Positions 38,623 to 47,832 are shown, counted from the first letter of the stretch. The stretch: DNA of 64,000 bases from JASJBU01 sp963797085 (GCA_963797085.1 CAWCOA010000006.1:1-64000), one strand, 5' to 3'. The notes: generated by a model not told the origin, from the sequence alone. Numbers and translations are program-made.

Positions 38623-39300
38623 CTATGAGGCTTTCACCTCGGCATAGAGTGATTTCAGCTCTTCCAGACGTTTATGTGCTTCCTCAATCCCTGCAACGCC
38701 GGAGAGCTGTTGGGCGAATACATCTCCCTGTGCGCAGATTTCACCCAATTGTATAGGATCGAACAGGGTTACTGCCGCCTCGAATTCCTCCCGCCTGGCG
38801 CTCAACAGGCTGGGAAGTAAATCGCTCTCCTGGATGACGGATTCTGGATCGAGCAGGTCTGCTACCAATGGAAATTCCAGCAATTCAAAATGGGTCTTGC
38901 GTGCTTCCTCCTCCTGTCCCAACTCCTGGTGAGCCAGGCTATCTGTTCCCGCTCCCTTCCAGACCGCCTGCATGATCACCTTCACCAGTCGCTTGATCGC
39001 TTCCTTGTTGGGGGATTGATCATCCGCCAGGCGGCAGGCCGTTTCATAAGACTTGTCGAGCCTTTCCTTGAGCTCGAGGATGACATCGCTCTGTTCATGG
39101 GGACCCAAGGCAACCGCCTCGCCGACCAGTTTGCGCAGGTCTCCGATATAGGCAACTAACTCCTCATGATCGAGGCGTTGCGCTTCGTTCAATTGATCTG
39201 GAGTTAGTTTGCGCTCACTTTCAGGAAAAAGCTCGTTATTATGCTTACGCATCAGATGCCGTTCATGACGCCCCGGCATTTCACTAAACAGCAGTCGCAT
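38623..39300 (-). CDS. Conserved-looking hypothetical helical protein
   Basis: This soluble, acidic, mostly helical protein has 225 residues. No signal peptide, membrane segment or known motif is visible. Leu/Glu-rich stretches (EELVAYIGDLRKLVGEAV, ELKERLDKSYETACRLADD) suggest helical bundles. GAGAG lies 4 bases before the ATG, supporting this start. It stands alone between the exported protein and the dehydrogenase. I do not recognise it. Confidence 0.65.
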   Translation of the reverse strand: MRLLFSEMPGRHERHLMRKHNNELFPESERKLTPDQLNEAQRLDHEELVAYIGDLRKLVGEAVALGPHEQSDVILELKERLDKSYETACRLADDQSPNKEAIKRLVKVIMQAVWKGAGTDSLAHQELGQEEEARKTHFELLEFPLVADLLDPESVIQESDLLPSLLSARREEFEAAVTLFDPIQLGEICAQGDVFAQQLSGVAGIEEAHKRLEELKSLYAEVKAS

Positions 39301-39342
39301 CGATCTCTCTCAAATTATTATCATTTGGACCCAGATACTAAC

Positions 39343-40231
39343 CTAACAACCCTCATCAACATCCATATCAAAACCGGGATTTATCGCCTCATAAAGCGCA
39401 GAATAGTCCTCGTCACAATATCCGGCAATGCAGCCCTTTTGAAAAATCTCCAACATCGACTGGGTTAGCATGGATTCGATACCATTCTTTTCCGCCGCGC
39501 GCTGAAACAATGCCACATCCTTGATCAAATGCTTCAATGGAAAATTCGGGATTAGCGTAATTGTGCTCGAGCATTTTACCGAGCTTCTTATCAAAGGTTG
39601 GGGCATACAGCGCACTGGCCCTGAGTAACCCCATAAACTGCTCTACATCAACCCCCTCGGCTTTAATTAAACCGAGGCTGAGGGAAAATCCTGCGGTTAA
39701 AGACGCGATCAGCTGGTTCATTGCCAATTTCATTGCGCTGCCCTGACCAATCGTACCGACGTGCTCCACATCCTTGCCCAAACAACGCAGCACCAGAAGA
39801 CAGTGTTGATAGACAGGGTCGGGACCCGCAGCCATCACCAGTAAAGAGCCATTCCTGGCCTCCGGTATACTGCCAAGCACCGGAGCCTCTAAATAGTCTC
39901 CACCCGCGGCCAATACCCGCAGATTGATTTCCCGGCTCTCATCCGGAGAGATGGTCCCCATCTGGATAAGCTGCTTGCCGTTCAGTCGGGTATCGCCCGA
40001 CTGCTCGAAGAGGACCGTATCGATGGCATGGGCATCACTCAGGGTGAGAATGATAATCTCGGCATGACTGATCGCAGCGCTCAATTCCGGCTCTACCTTG
40101 AGCCCTTTTGACCGGGCATGCTCAAGCCGTTCGACAGTGCGATTCCAACCCAGCACATCATGGCCACAATGCTGCAGGCGCAACGCGACAGGTATGCCCA
40201 TCAAACCTAAACCCAATACGCTGATTTTCAT
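39343..40231 (-). CDS. 3-hydroxyisobutyrate dehydrogenase-like NAD(P)-dependent oxidoreductase, one frameshift
   Basis: This beta-hydroxyacid dehydrogenase starts with the dinucleotide fold VLGLGLMGIPVALRL, then GWNRTVERLEHA, QMGTISPDESREI, DYLEAPVLGSIPEA (substrate region) and the catalytic lysine in GSAMKLAMNQLIAS. An extra A in the run 39541-39544 shifts the frame in the C-terminal helical domain. Beyond it the family ending FPLKHLIKDVALFQRAAEK is read to TGA. Repaired length is about 295 residues, normal. It may reduce glyoxylate, tartronate semialdehyde or succinic semialdehyde; sequence alone does not tell. Confidence 0.85.
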
Positions 40232-40283
40232 GGCTTGTCTGTTTTTACCCTGGTAGTTCGTGACTATACGGTGAAGTAAATAC

Positions 40284-41351
40284 TTACTCTGAGTGGTAAG
40301 GACGGCTCAGTTCATGAACGGCTTCAATAAAGACACCTGCATGCTGAGGATCGATTTCCGGGTGGATACCATGACCAAGATTGAAGACATGGCCGTTACC
40401 CTTGCCAAAGCTTTGCAACACCAGACCTACCTCTTGACGAATCCTTTGCGGAGATGCGTAGAGCGTGCAGGGGTCCAGATTGCCCTGCAGTGCGACCCGG
40501 TCTCCGACTCGCCGGCGTGCGTCAGCCAGACTCAGTGTCCAGTCTATGCCCAGGGCATCGCAACCGCTATCGGCCATCTTCTCCAGCCAGAATCCACCCC
40601 CCTTGGTGAACAGAACCACTGGCACCCGACGCCCTTCGGACTCGCGCTTGAGGCCTTTGACGATCTGTTCCATATAGGCCAGCGAGAATGCCTCATAGGC
40701 CTGAGGGGTCAGCGCACCACCCCAGGTATCGAAGATCATTACCGCCTGTGCTCCGGCATCTATCTGGGCATTCAGATAGGCGGTGACCGAGACAGCCACC
40801 TTGCTCAACAGGTTATGCATCAGCTCAGGGCGGTCGAACATCATACCTTTGACCTTGGAAAAATTCTTCGTACCGCCACCTTCGACCATATAGGTCGCCA
40901 GGGTCCAGGGACTGCCGCTGAAGCCGATCAACGGCACCCGGCCATCCAGCTCCCGACGGATGGTGCGCACTGCGTCCATCACATAACCGAGATCATCTTC
41001 CATATCCGGCAGCCCCAGGGCCTTGACCGCGGCCTCATCCTGCACCGGGCGTTCAAATTTTGGCCCTTCACCCTCGGTAAAATAGAGCCCCAGCCCCATG
41101 GCGTCAGGCACTGTCAGGATATCCGAAAACAGAATCGCTGCATCCAGCGGATAACGCTCAAGGGGCTGGATGGTCACTTCGCAGGCCAGTTCCGGGTTTC
41201 TACAGAGATCCATAAAACTGCCGGCCTTGGCCCGGGTCGCCCGGTATTCCGGTAGATAACGGCCGGCCTGGCGCATCATCCAGACTGGTGTGACATCAAC
41301 GGGTTCGCGCAATAACGCCCTCAACAGGCGATCGTTTTTCAATGCTGGCAC
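40284..41351 (-). CDS. hemE: Uroporphyrinogen decarboxylase
   Basis: This enzyme removes four carboxyl groups from uroporphyrinogen III to give coproporphyrinogen III in haem synthesis. It has 355 residues. Signatures are VWMMRQAGRYLPEYR (31-residue region near the N terminus), LFSDILTVPDAMGLGL with the catalytic aspartate, GFSGSPWTLATYMVEGGGTK, IFDTWGGAL, and the C-terminal FNLGHGIHPEIDP. It is intact and monocistronic here, with a gap of about 50 bases to the dehydrogenase gene. Confidence 0.95.
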   Translation of the reverse strand: MPALKNDRLLRALLREPVDVTPVWMMRQAGRYLPEYRATRAKAGSFMDLCRNPELACEVTIQPLERYPLDAAILFSDILTVPDAMGLGLYFTEGEGPKFERPVQDEAAVKALGLPDMEDDLGYVMDAVRTIRRELDGRVPLIGFSGSPWTLATYMVEGGGTKNFSKVKGMMFDRPELMHNLLSKVAVSVTAYLNAQIDAGAQAVMIFDTWGGALTPQAYEAFSLAYMEQIVKGLKRESEGRRVPVVLFTKGGGFWLEKMADSGCDALGIDWTLSLADARRRVGDRVALQGNLDPCTLYASPQRIRQEVGLVLQSFGKGNGHVFNLGHGIHPEIDPQHAGVFIEAVHELSRPYHSE

Positions 41352-41484
41352 GGAAGATTCCTTTGGTAAACAGTAATTGTTATGGATAATGGTCAGGAAT
41401 TGTACACAGAAACGGCCTGATCTGCCTCACACCCCTGTGAGCCGGAAACGGATTCATTTCGTAGAGAGTGGCTATCGCAAAGCA

Positions 41485-42145
41485 ATGCCAACACGACTCA
41501 CTCACTCCTGGGACCTGTCTCCCGCTGAAGCTCGTGAGCTGCAGCTTGAGCTGCGCAACCGCATAGTAACATCGGATCAGTTCACCGCACCGCATACCGT
41601 AGCCGGGGTGGATGTGGGTTTCAAATCTCAGGGCCGGGTCACCCGGGCAGCGGTAGCGGTTTTAAGCTTCCCTGATTTACTCCCGCTGGATCAGGCCGTT
41701 AGCTACCAACCGACGCGGTTTCCCTATATACCCGGGCTGCTCTCGTTCCGCGAGATACCGGCCATCCTGGAAGCCATGAATGCACTCAGCATCAGGCCCG
41801 ATATGCTGTTATGTGATGGGCAGGGTCTAGCGCATCCACGTCGCTTTGGTCTGGCCTGCCATCTGGGGCTGCTGACTGACATTCCCTCCATTGGTGTGGC
41901 GAAGAGCCGCTTGATTGGGACTCATGGAGATCTTGAGTCAGGAAAAAGGCGCCTGGGTCCCGCTGCTGGACAGGGATGAGATCATCGGTGCGGTGCTGCG
42001 CACCCGGGACCGGATCAATCCCCTGTATATTTCAATCGGCCACAGGATCAGCCTGGAAAGCGCGATCCATTACGTACTGGCCTGTACCAGCCGTTTCAAA
42101 CTCCCCGAGACCACACGAGCGGCGCACAATCTGGCCTCAAATTGA
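41485..42145 (+). CDS. nfi: Endonuclease V, one frameshift
   Basis: This enzyme nicks DNA near deaminated bases such as hypoxanthine. Motifs are VAGVDVGF (first catalytic Asp), FPYIPGLLSFREIPAIL, and LLCDGQGLAHPRRFGLACHLGL. KSRLIG and the C-terminal PLYISIGHRISLESAI follow. An indel at about 41940 (one G too many before the A run) breaks the frame between GDLES and EKGAWVPLL; without it the protein has about 220 residues, the family length. The ATG at 41485 starts the family-like MPTRLTHSWDLSPAEARELQ; an upstream start is not conserved-looking. Confidence 0.88.
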
Positions 42146-42153
42146 ACTGTGGA

Positions 42154-42549
42154 TTATTTGCGAATGTGCTCGATATAGTGTGGCCGGTCATCCATCACCA
42201 GCTTGACGCCTGTGGCCACTGCTTTGAGTGATTCGGCCTGGCCCTCGATCTTCAGGTCACAGTGGGCTCGTCCCCTGCTTTCCAGGGGCAAGGAGAGCAT
42301 ATCGCGATAAGTGTAGACGTTTTCTCCCACATCGCCCCCGGTACAGACACAGGGGCATTCAGGTAACTCGCCTTCGACCTCAGCATCTTCGAAAACCAGG
42401 TCTCCGGCCTGCCACCAACGGGTCTGTTCTTCCGAATCACTCATGGTCTTAATAATGATGGCGCGGGAGAATCGTACGATGAGCGCTCCCTCTTCCAGGG
42501 AGATCGATTCAATTTCACTGCCGGGCAGTTCAATCGTAGTGGCATCCAT
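42154..42549 (-). CDS. Hypothetical protein with Cys-Pro-Cys-Val-Cys motif
   Basis: This soluble, acidic protein has 131 residues and no signal peptide. The one notable feature is a cluster of cysteines, CPCVCTGGDVG (about residues 65-75), with another Cys in AHCDLKI, which could bind metal or Fe-S. Beta-rich pattern with alternating hydrophobics (SLEEGALIVRFSRAIIIK). I recognise no family. It converges with nfi 8 bases away and lies 104 bases from the ntrC stop. Confidence 0.6.
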   Translation of the reverse strand: MDATTIELPGSEIESISLEEGALIVRFSRAIIIKTMSDSEEQTRWWQAGDLVFEDAEVEGELPECPCVCTGGDVGENVYTYRDMLSLPLESRGRAHCDLKIEGQAESLKAVATGVKLVMDDRPHYIEHIRK

Positions 42550-42652
42550 AATGTTATATATACCTGCGGTAAGCTCTGTTCTGCATAATTCGCAGATATT
42601 AAACCTGTATGGGACGAAACCGAAGGTTTCTTACCACGAATTTTTTAAGGAT

Positions 42653-44065
42653 CTAGTGTACCTCGCTTTGCAGGCCCAATTCTTTGATCTTTCGGGTCAG
42701 GGTGTTGCGGCCCCAACCCAGCAAGCGAGCGGCATCCTGACGACGACCCGCAGTATGTTCCAGGGCTATCTCAATCATAATGGTTTGAAATTCAGGTTCA
42801 GCCTCACTCAACAGGCCTTCGGCTCCCTCCTGCAATCGTCTCCGCCCCCAATTTCTTAGCAACTGACGCCAATCACCCTCGACCGGCTGCTGACTCTCTT
42901 CCTCTTTCAATTCCAGCGGCAGGTCATCAATATGAATCTCCTGCCCCGAAGCCATCACTGTCAACCAGCGTGCGGTGTTTTCCAGTTGCCTCACATTACC
43001 CGGCCAATTTAGTTGTTTCAGATAATTCTCGGCTTCCGGTAGTAGTATCTTCGGCCCCACAGACAGTTCATCTGCGGCTTGCGTCATGAAATGCGCCATC
43101 AACAACGGAATATCTTCTCGCCGTTCTCGCAATGCGGGCAGATGTATCCGGATGACATTCAGACGATGAAACAGGTCCTCGCGAAAATCACCTCTTTTTA
43201 CCAGACCAGCAAGATTCTGGTGAGTCGCGGCAATGATACGCACATCCACCTTGACCGGTTCATGTCCACCCACCCGGTAAAATTCACCATCCGCCAATAC
43301 CCTTAAAAGGCGAGTCTGCAGTTCAGCCGGCATATCACCAATCTCATCGAGAAAAAGTGTGCCTCCATTGGCCTGCTCAAAGCGCCCCTCACGCCTGTTC
43401 TGTGCACCGGTAAAGGCACCCCGTTCATGGCCGAACAGCTCGCTTTCCATCAGATCCCGCGGGATCGCTGCCATGTTCAAGGCGATAAATGGCGCGGATG
43501 TCCTCGGGCTATGTCGGTGCAGTGCGTGAGCCACCAACTCCTTGCCGGTACCCGATTCACCATTGATCAGTACCGTAATATTGGAGCGGGCCAGCCGTCC
43601 AATAGCGCGAAACACCTCCTGCATGGCAGGAGCTTCACCGATAATTTCTGGACTGCTGATTGATTCTGTTGCCGCATCGCTGGTTTTTTGTGAGGACTGC
43701 TGACGGCAGGCCCTGCGTATCTGATCCACCGCTTCATCCACATCGAACGGTTTTGGCAGATATTCAAAAGCGCCACCATGATAAGCGGAAACCGCGCTCT
43801 CCAGATCGGAGTGAGCCGTCATAATGATTACCGGCAGTTCCGGGAATCGCGCATTGATGAGATTCAGCAGTTCCAGGCCGTCCATACCCGGCATGCGGAT
43901 ATCGGAAACAACCACATCAGGCTGTTCCCGGTCCAGGGCCTTCAAGACTTTTTCAGCACTGTCGAAGCAGGCAACATCCATTTCTGCTTTCTGTAAGGTC
44001 TTTTCAAGAACCCAGCGAATCGAACGATCATCATCGATCACCCAGACTCGACACGAATTATCCAT
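42653..44065 (-). CDS. ntrC: Nitrogen regulation response regulator NtrC
   Basis: This sigma-54-dependent activator has 470 residues. The receiver domain (1-120) has the phosphoacceptor Asp in VVVSDIRMPGMDG. The AAA+ domain (about 140-380) has Walker A GESGTGKELVA, the sigma-54-contacting loop GAFTGA and Walker B GGTLFLDEIGDM. The C-terminal Fis-type helix-turn-helix is GRRQDAARLLGWGRNTLTRKI. Phosphorylated NtrC activates glnA and other nitrogen genes, and matching sites are visible upstream of glnA and ntrB in this window. It overlaps ntrB by 8 bases. Confidence 0.95.
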   Translation of the reverse strand: MDNSCRVWVIDDDRSIRWVLEKTLQKAEMDVACFDSAEKVLKALDREQPDVVVSDIRMPGMDGLELLNLINARFPELPVIIMTAHSDLESAVSAYHGGAFEYLPKPFDVDEAVDQIRRACRQQSSQKTSDAATESISSPEIIGEAPAMQEVFRAIGRLARSNITVLINGESGTGKELVAHALHRHSPRTSAPFIALNMAAIPRDLMESELFGHERGAFTGAQNRREGRFEQANGGTLFLDEIGDMPAELQTRLLRVLADGEFYRVGGHEPVKVDVRIIAATHQNLAGLVKRGDFREDLFHRLNVIRIHLPALRERREDIPLLMAHFMTQAADELSVGPKILLPEAENYLKQLNWPGNVRQLENTARWLTVMASGQEIHIDDLPLELKEEESQQPVEGDWRQLLRNWGRRRLQEGAEGLLSEAEPEFQTIMIEIALEHTAGRRQDAARLLGWGRNTLTRKIKELGLQSEVH

Positions 44066-45137
44066 TTAATTGCTCCAGGGGAAGTAACACTCTAAATACC
44101 GTATTTCCGGGCTTGCTGGTAAATTCGATCAGCCCATGATGCCGGTTGATCAGGGCTTGGGAGATCGACAGGCCGAGGCCCATGCCTTCATTTGTACCTG
44201 TGACCATGGGAAAGAAAATTCGCTCTTCAAGTTCTTTGGGGATGCCCGGTCCGTTGTCAGTGATTTCAATGCAAATGACCAGCTTGTGGCGTTTACTACC
44301 GATGGTGAACTGGCGCAGAATTCTGCTGCGGATACCCAGCACCCCGTCATCTCCAGCGGCCCTGGCTCCATTGCGGAGGATATTCAGGAACGACTGTATC
44401 AACTGGTCGAAATCTCCATACATAGACGGGATACTGGGGTCGTAGTCTTTCTTGATGGTCAGACTACCACCTACTTCCACCTTGACCAGGTTGCAGACTC
44501 GCTCCAGGACCTGATGAATATTGACCTCCTCTGGCTTCGGCAGCTGGTTTGGGCCAAGCATGGTGTCTACCAGTTTTTGCAGTCGATCGGCTTCCTGGAT
44601 GATGATCTGGGTATACTCTTTCAGTTCATCCTCGAGCAGTTCCCGTTCCAACAGCTGCGCCGCTCCACGCAGGCCACCCAATGGATTCTTGATCTCGTGG
44701 GCAAGTCCACGCACCAGCGCCCGGGATGCCTGGTTGCGGGACAGCAGCAGCTCTTCTCTGGAAATTCGCAGCTGCCGATCCACCTGCTGTATCTCCATCA
44801 GAAATTCGATGATCTGGCCCTCCTCCCGAATAGGGGACACCGTGCAATCCACGGTCAGTTCTCTACCGTCCATCAGGGTCAAATGGTGCTCCCGTTCAGT
44901 AAACGGCTGGCCTGATTCGTTCGCGCGGTTGAGAATAGACTCAATCTCGGTACTGGTGCAGAGAACAATATCTTTCACATGCTCACCGATGATCTTTCTG
45001 GCGCTGATGGCCAGGAGCATCTCACCAGCTGTATTGATGTAGCTTAGATGCAGCTCTTGATCAAACAGCAACGTCGCAGAACTGAGGGTATCCAGCACCC
45101 GTGATTCCAGGCTGTCTGGTAAATTCTGATGTGTCAT
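44058..45137 (-). CDS. ntrB: Nitrogen regulation sensor kinase NtrB
   Basis: This soluble histidine kinase/phosphatase has 359 residues. It has an N-terminal PAS domain (about 10-125), the phosphoacceptor histidine in RGLAHEIKNPLGGLRGAAQLL, an asparagine box (QSFLNILRNGARAA), and the ATP lid ITDNGPGIP and GMGLGLSISQALINRHHG. It phosphorylates NtrC under nitrogen limitation and is switched by PII. No membrane segment, as expected. It begins the ntrBC operon. Confidence 0.95.
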   Translation of the reverse strand: MTHQNLPDSLESRVLDTLSSATLLFDQELHLSYINTAGEMLLAISARKIIGEHVKDIVLCTSTEIESILNRANESGQPFTEREHHLTLMDGRELTVDCTVSPIREEGQIIEFLMEIQQVDRQLRISREELLLSRNQASRALVRGLAHEIKNPLGGLRGAAQLLERELLEDELKEYTQIIIQEADRLQKLVDTMLGPNQLPKPEEVNIHQVLERVCNLVKVEVGGSLTIKKDYDPSIPSMYGDFDQLIQSFLNILRNGARAAGDDGVLGIRSRILRQFTIGSKRHKLVICIEITDNGPGIPKELEERIFFPMVTGTNEGMGLGLSISQALINRHHGLIEFTSKPGNTVFRVLLPLEQLNG

Positions 45138-45298
45138 GCTGTTTATCTAGCAAAAAACAAACCAAAACACTTGGTAGGCCCATCTTACCCTGAGACTCCA
45201 AGAAACTATTCAATAAAAACAGTGAGTTGTAATTAGGACAAGCTGCCAGATTAAAATTTGCCAGCGTTTAGTTGACTGTTTTAAAGGCTAAAGCATTA

Positions 45299-45339
45299 TT
45301 TATACAGGATAGGGATTTTAGATGCGCCATTATGGTGCA
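45299..45339 (-). promoter_or_regulatory. NtrC-binding site (with possible -10) upstream of ntrB
   Basis: TGCGCCATTATGGTGCA at 45323-45339 matches the NtrC consensus TGCACC-N5-GGTGCA with a single mismatch. On the minus strand a TATAAA (45299-45304) lies downstream at a distance where the NtrC site would cover the -35 region, 160 bases before ntrB. That layout fits NtrC-mediated autorepression, as known for E. coli glnL. The site is clear from sequence; the promoter is weaker inference. The rest of 45138-45364 shows nothing else. Confidence 0.6.
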
Positions 45340-45364
45340 AAGTGGCTGGGGTTGCCTGACTTGC

Positions 45365-45883
45365 TCAACGATTCTTAATCGAAGCCTTTCTTAAATGGAA
45401 ATTGATCGAGTCTGTTGATTTAAGCACCGTACCTTCAGCATCAACAATCTTTGCCTGAAGTGAATGCGTACCTCGGTTCAGGTCATTGAGGGAGAACTGT
45501 GTGGTGGTAATCTCTGCATCCAACTTAGTACCATCCACAAAGACATGGATTTTATGCCCCATTAAGAGTGTAGGCGACAACGACAAGCCGACCGAAACGG
45601 TACCTTCATTGCTCCGGATGGTCTCATCATTTTCTGGCTGTGCGATAGCAAAGCTCTGGTATTCGTCGTCTTCTGCGGTGGAGTCGGATGATTGGGGGTT
45701 TTCTTTGGAGCTTGTTTGTTTTTTTACCGAACTCCCATGATCGCTTACGGTCACCCGTTCTGAACCTGGGATGTAGGTGTCTGAGTAGATCACAACACCA
45801 TCATCGGAAACCGATCGGTAGACATCCCTCGCCCCACAGGGGGCAAGCACTGAGATTAGAGCCAAGAAGAGCAAAATACGCAT
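45365..45883 (-). CDS. DUF4124-domain exported protein
   Basis: This exported protein of 172 residues has a signal peptide (LLFLALISVLAPCGA). A DUF4124 segment follows (RDVYRSVSDDGVVIYSDTYIPG), then a Ser-rich linker and an Ig-like beta domain (GTVSVGLSLSPTLLMGHKIHVFVDG, LNDLNRGTHSLQAKIVD). Such DUF4124 proteins sit between glnA and ntrBC in several gammaproteobacteria; the function is unknown. The internal ATG at 45883 gives a proper signal peptide; the open frame upstream (to 46042) runs through the glnA terminator and is not coding. Confidence 0.75.
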   Translation of the reverse strand: MRILLFLALISVLAPCGARDVYRSVSDDGVVIYSDTYIPGSERVTVSDHGSSVKKQTSSKENPQSSDSTAEDDEYQSFAIAQPENDETIRSNEGTVSVGLSLSPTLLMGHKIHVFVDGTKLDAEITTTQFSLNDLNRGTHSLQAKIVDAEGTVLKSTDSINFHLRKASIKNR

Positions 45884-45983
45884 GAGGCAAGAATAGACCA
45901 TGCCCAGGTATTTGAACAAGCAATTAAATTCTAAAAAATATTCACTGACGCACAAGCTTATTAGCGACTGTTCATGAGGATTA

Positions 45984-46020
45984 AAAAAAGCGCCAACCCA
46001 TCGACTGGGTGGCGCTTTTT
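45984..46020. terminator. Rho-independent terminator after glnA, bidirectional in form
   Basis: A G+C-rich hairpin, AGCGCCAACCCA / TGGGTGGCGCT with one bulged A and loop TCGAC, is flanked by an A run on the left and a T run on the right. It can therefore work on both strands. It lies about 60 bases after the glnA stop and would end the glnA transcript before the DUF4124 gene. Confidence 0.85.
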
Positions 46021-46080
46021 GACTGGTCAAACGGTTAGCCACTCATTACTAGAATGAGTAGCTGCCAGATGGAGGATGGA

Positions 46081-47487
46081 TTACAGACTATAGTACATAT
46101 CGAATTCAATAGGATGGGTGGTCATACGCAGACGTGTTACCTCTTCCATCTTCAGTTCGATATAACCATCGATCAGGTCATCGGTGAACACACCACCCTC
46201 GGTGAGAAAGGCACGATCTGCATCCAGCGCTTCCAGGGCCATGTCCAGACTGTGACAGACAGTCGGTATGTTGGCGGCCTCTTCTGCCGGCAGATCGTAA
46301 AGATCCTTATCCATGGCGTCCCCAGGATGGATCTTGTTCAGGATGCCGTCCAGACCGGCCATCATCATGGCAGCGAACGCCAGGTAGGGATTCGCGGTGG
46401 GATCCGGGAAACGTACCTCGACGCGACGTCCCTTTGGATTGGAATCCCATGGGATGCGGATCGAAGCTGAGCGGTTACGGGCGGAATAAGCCAGCATCAC
46501 AGGGGCTTCGAAACCAGGTACCAGTCGCTTATAAGAGTTGGTAGAGGCGTTGGTAAAGGCATTCAGGGCACGGGCATGCTTGATGATACCGCCGATATAG
46601 TAGAGCGCGGTCTCTGACAAGCCACCATACTGGTCGCCAGCAAAGATATTGTCGCCACCTTTACCCAGAGACATGTGTACATGCATACCTGAGCCATTGT
46701 CACCGACCAGAGGTTTGGGCATGAAAGTAACCGTTTTGCCGTAGGCGTGGCCCACATTCCAGGTACAGTATTTCTGAATCTGAACCCAGTCGGCACGCTC
46801 CACCAAGGTGCTGTAACGGGTGCCGATCTCGCACTGTCCAGCAGTAGCCACCTCGTGATGGTGAACCTCAACCGGGACACCCATCTCTTCCATGGCCAGG
46901 CACATGGCGCCACGCAGGTCGTGCAGGGAATCGACCGGGGGAACCGGGAAATAACCGCCTTTAACAGTAGGACGGTGACCGATATTACCGTCTTCGTAGA
47001 CCCGCTCGGAGTTCCACTCGGCCTCATCAGAATCGATCTTGACCATGCAGCCGCTCATGTCGGCGCTCCAGCGCACGTCGTCGAGCACGAAAAATTCTGG
47101 CTCCGGGCCAAAGTAGGCAGTATCGGCAACACCCGTGGAGGCCAGATAGGCCTCGGCGCGTTTGGCAACAGAGCGGGGATCACGCTCGTAACCCTGCATG
47201 GTGGAAGGTTCAAGGATGTCGCAACGGATAATCAGGGTATTTTCATCTGCGAATGGATCCATTACCGCAGTATCTGCTTCGGGCATCAGGATCATGTCGG
47301 ACTCATTGATGCCTTTCCAACCTGAGATGGAGGAACCGTCAAACATCTTGCCATCGTTAAACATACCCTCGCCAACTTCACTGCTAGGCAATGTCACGTG
47401 CTGTTCCTTACCGCGGGTGTCGGTGAAGCGCAAATCTACAAACTTCACGTCATTGTCTTTAATCATTTTGAGGGCTTTTGAGGCCAT
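46081..47487 (-). CDS. glnA: Glutamine synthetase type I
   Basis: This enzyme makes glutamine from glutamate, ammonia and ATP; it is a dodecamer of 468 residues. It starts ASKALKMIKDNDVKFVDLRFTD. FDGSSISGWKGI, GPEPEFFVLDDV, the ATP-binding KPLVGDNGSGMHVHMSL, and the adenylylation site tyrosine in DLYDLPAEEA show the GlnA/E. coli-type enzyme regulated by GlnE. The ATG at 47487 has GGAG 7 bases upstream. A sigma-54 promoter and two NtrC sites lie upstream. Confidence 0.97.
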   Translation of the reverse strand: MASKALKMIKDNDVKFVDLRFTDTRGKEQHVTLPSSEVGEGMFNDGKMFDGSSISGWKGINESDMILMPEADTAVMDPFADENTLIIRCDILEPSTMQGYERDPRSVAKRAEAYLASTGVADTAYFGPEPEFFVLDDVRWSADMSGCMVKIDSDEAEWNSERVYEDGNIGHRPTVKGGYFPVPPVDSLHDLRGAMCLAMEEMGVPVEVHHHEVATAGQCEIGTRYSTLVERADWVQIQKYCTWNVGHAYGKTVTFMPKPLVGDNGSGMHVHMSLGKGGDNIFAGDQYGGLSETALYYIGGIIKHARALNAFTNASTNSYKRLVPGFEAPVMLAYSARNRSASIRIPWDSNPKGRRVEVRFPDPTANPYLAFAAMMMAGLDGILNKIHPGDAMDKDLYDLPAEEAANIPTVCHSLDMALEALDADRAFLTEGGVFTDDLIDGYIELKMEEVTRLRMTTHPIEFDMYYSL

Positions 47488-47597
47488 GCTTTTCTCCAAA
47501 TATCAGTAATTATTTGTTGTCAAAATTTGTTCAGTCGTTTCTTCGAGACACAAAAACAGCTGAAAACTATACCAGACAGTTCGGGTACAGCTAATGA

Positions 47598-47613
47598 GCA
47601 TTATTCATGCCAT
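47598..47613 (-). promoter_or_regulatory. Sigma-54 promoter of glnA
   Basis: Read on the minus strand this is TGGCATGAATAATGCT, against the consensus TGGCACG-N4-TTGCW. The essential GG (-24) and GC (-12) have exact spacing and only two positions differ. Transcription would start at about 47587, giving a 100-base leader before glnA. The gap 47488-47825 otherwise holds the NtrC sites and no gene. Confidence 0.75.
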
Positions 47614-47786
47614 GTTGCCATTCATTGATCGATTCATCAGCATACAAGTACCAGATTACCTTGCTTGGCACTTAACACTCTGAGTAAATAAAGGATTAAT
47701 CAGCCGGGGAATGCCGGATCACAATTCATTCATATAGGGCAATACCAGGATGCGTAGTTGAAGATAAATAGATGGATTGATTTAAC

Positions 47787-47832
47787 GCACAATAATAGTG
47801 CGTTTAGGATAATATTTGCACCAATTTAGTGC
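47787..47832. promoter_or_regulatory. Two NtrC-binding dyads upstream of glnA
   Basis: Two GCAC-N7-GTGC palindromes occur at 47787-47801 (extended to AAC...GTT on both sides) and 47818-47832 (TGCACCAATTTAGTGCT, close to the TGCACC-N5-GGTGCA consensus). Their centres are 31 bp apart, about three helical turns, as for cooperative NtrC enhancers. They lie about 205-240 bases upstream of the inferred start site. The second site overlaps the stop codon of the cation-efflux gene. Confidence 0.75.

Noticed and set aside
45341..45357. Sigma-54-like TGGC...TTGC upstream of ntrB
   Set aside because: The spacing between TGGC and TTGC is 5 bases instead of 7 and it points away from ntrB.
47397..47402. 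CACGTG core in glnA as a further parS site
   Set aside because: The flanks do not match TGTTNC/GNAACA; the same holds for the CACGTG at about 1455.
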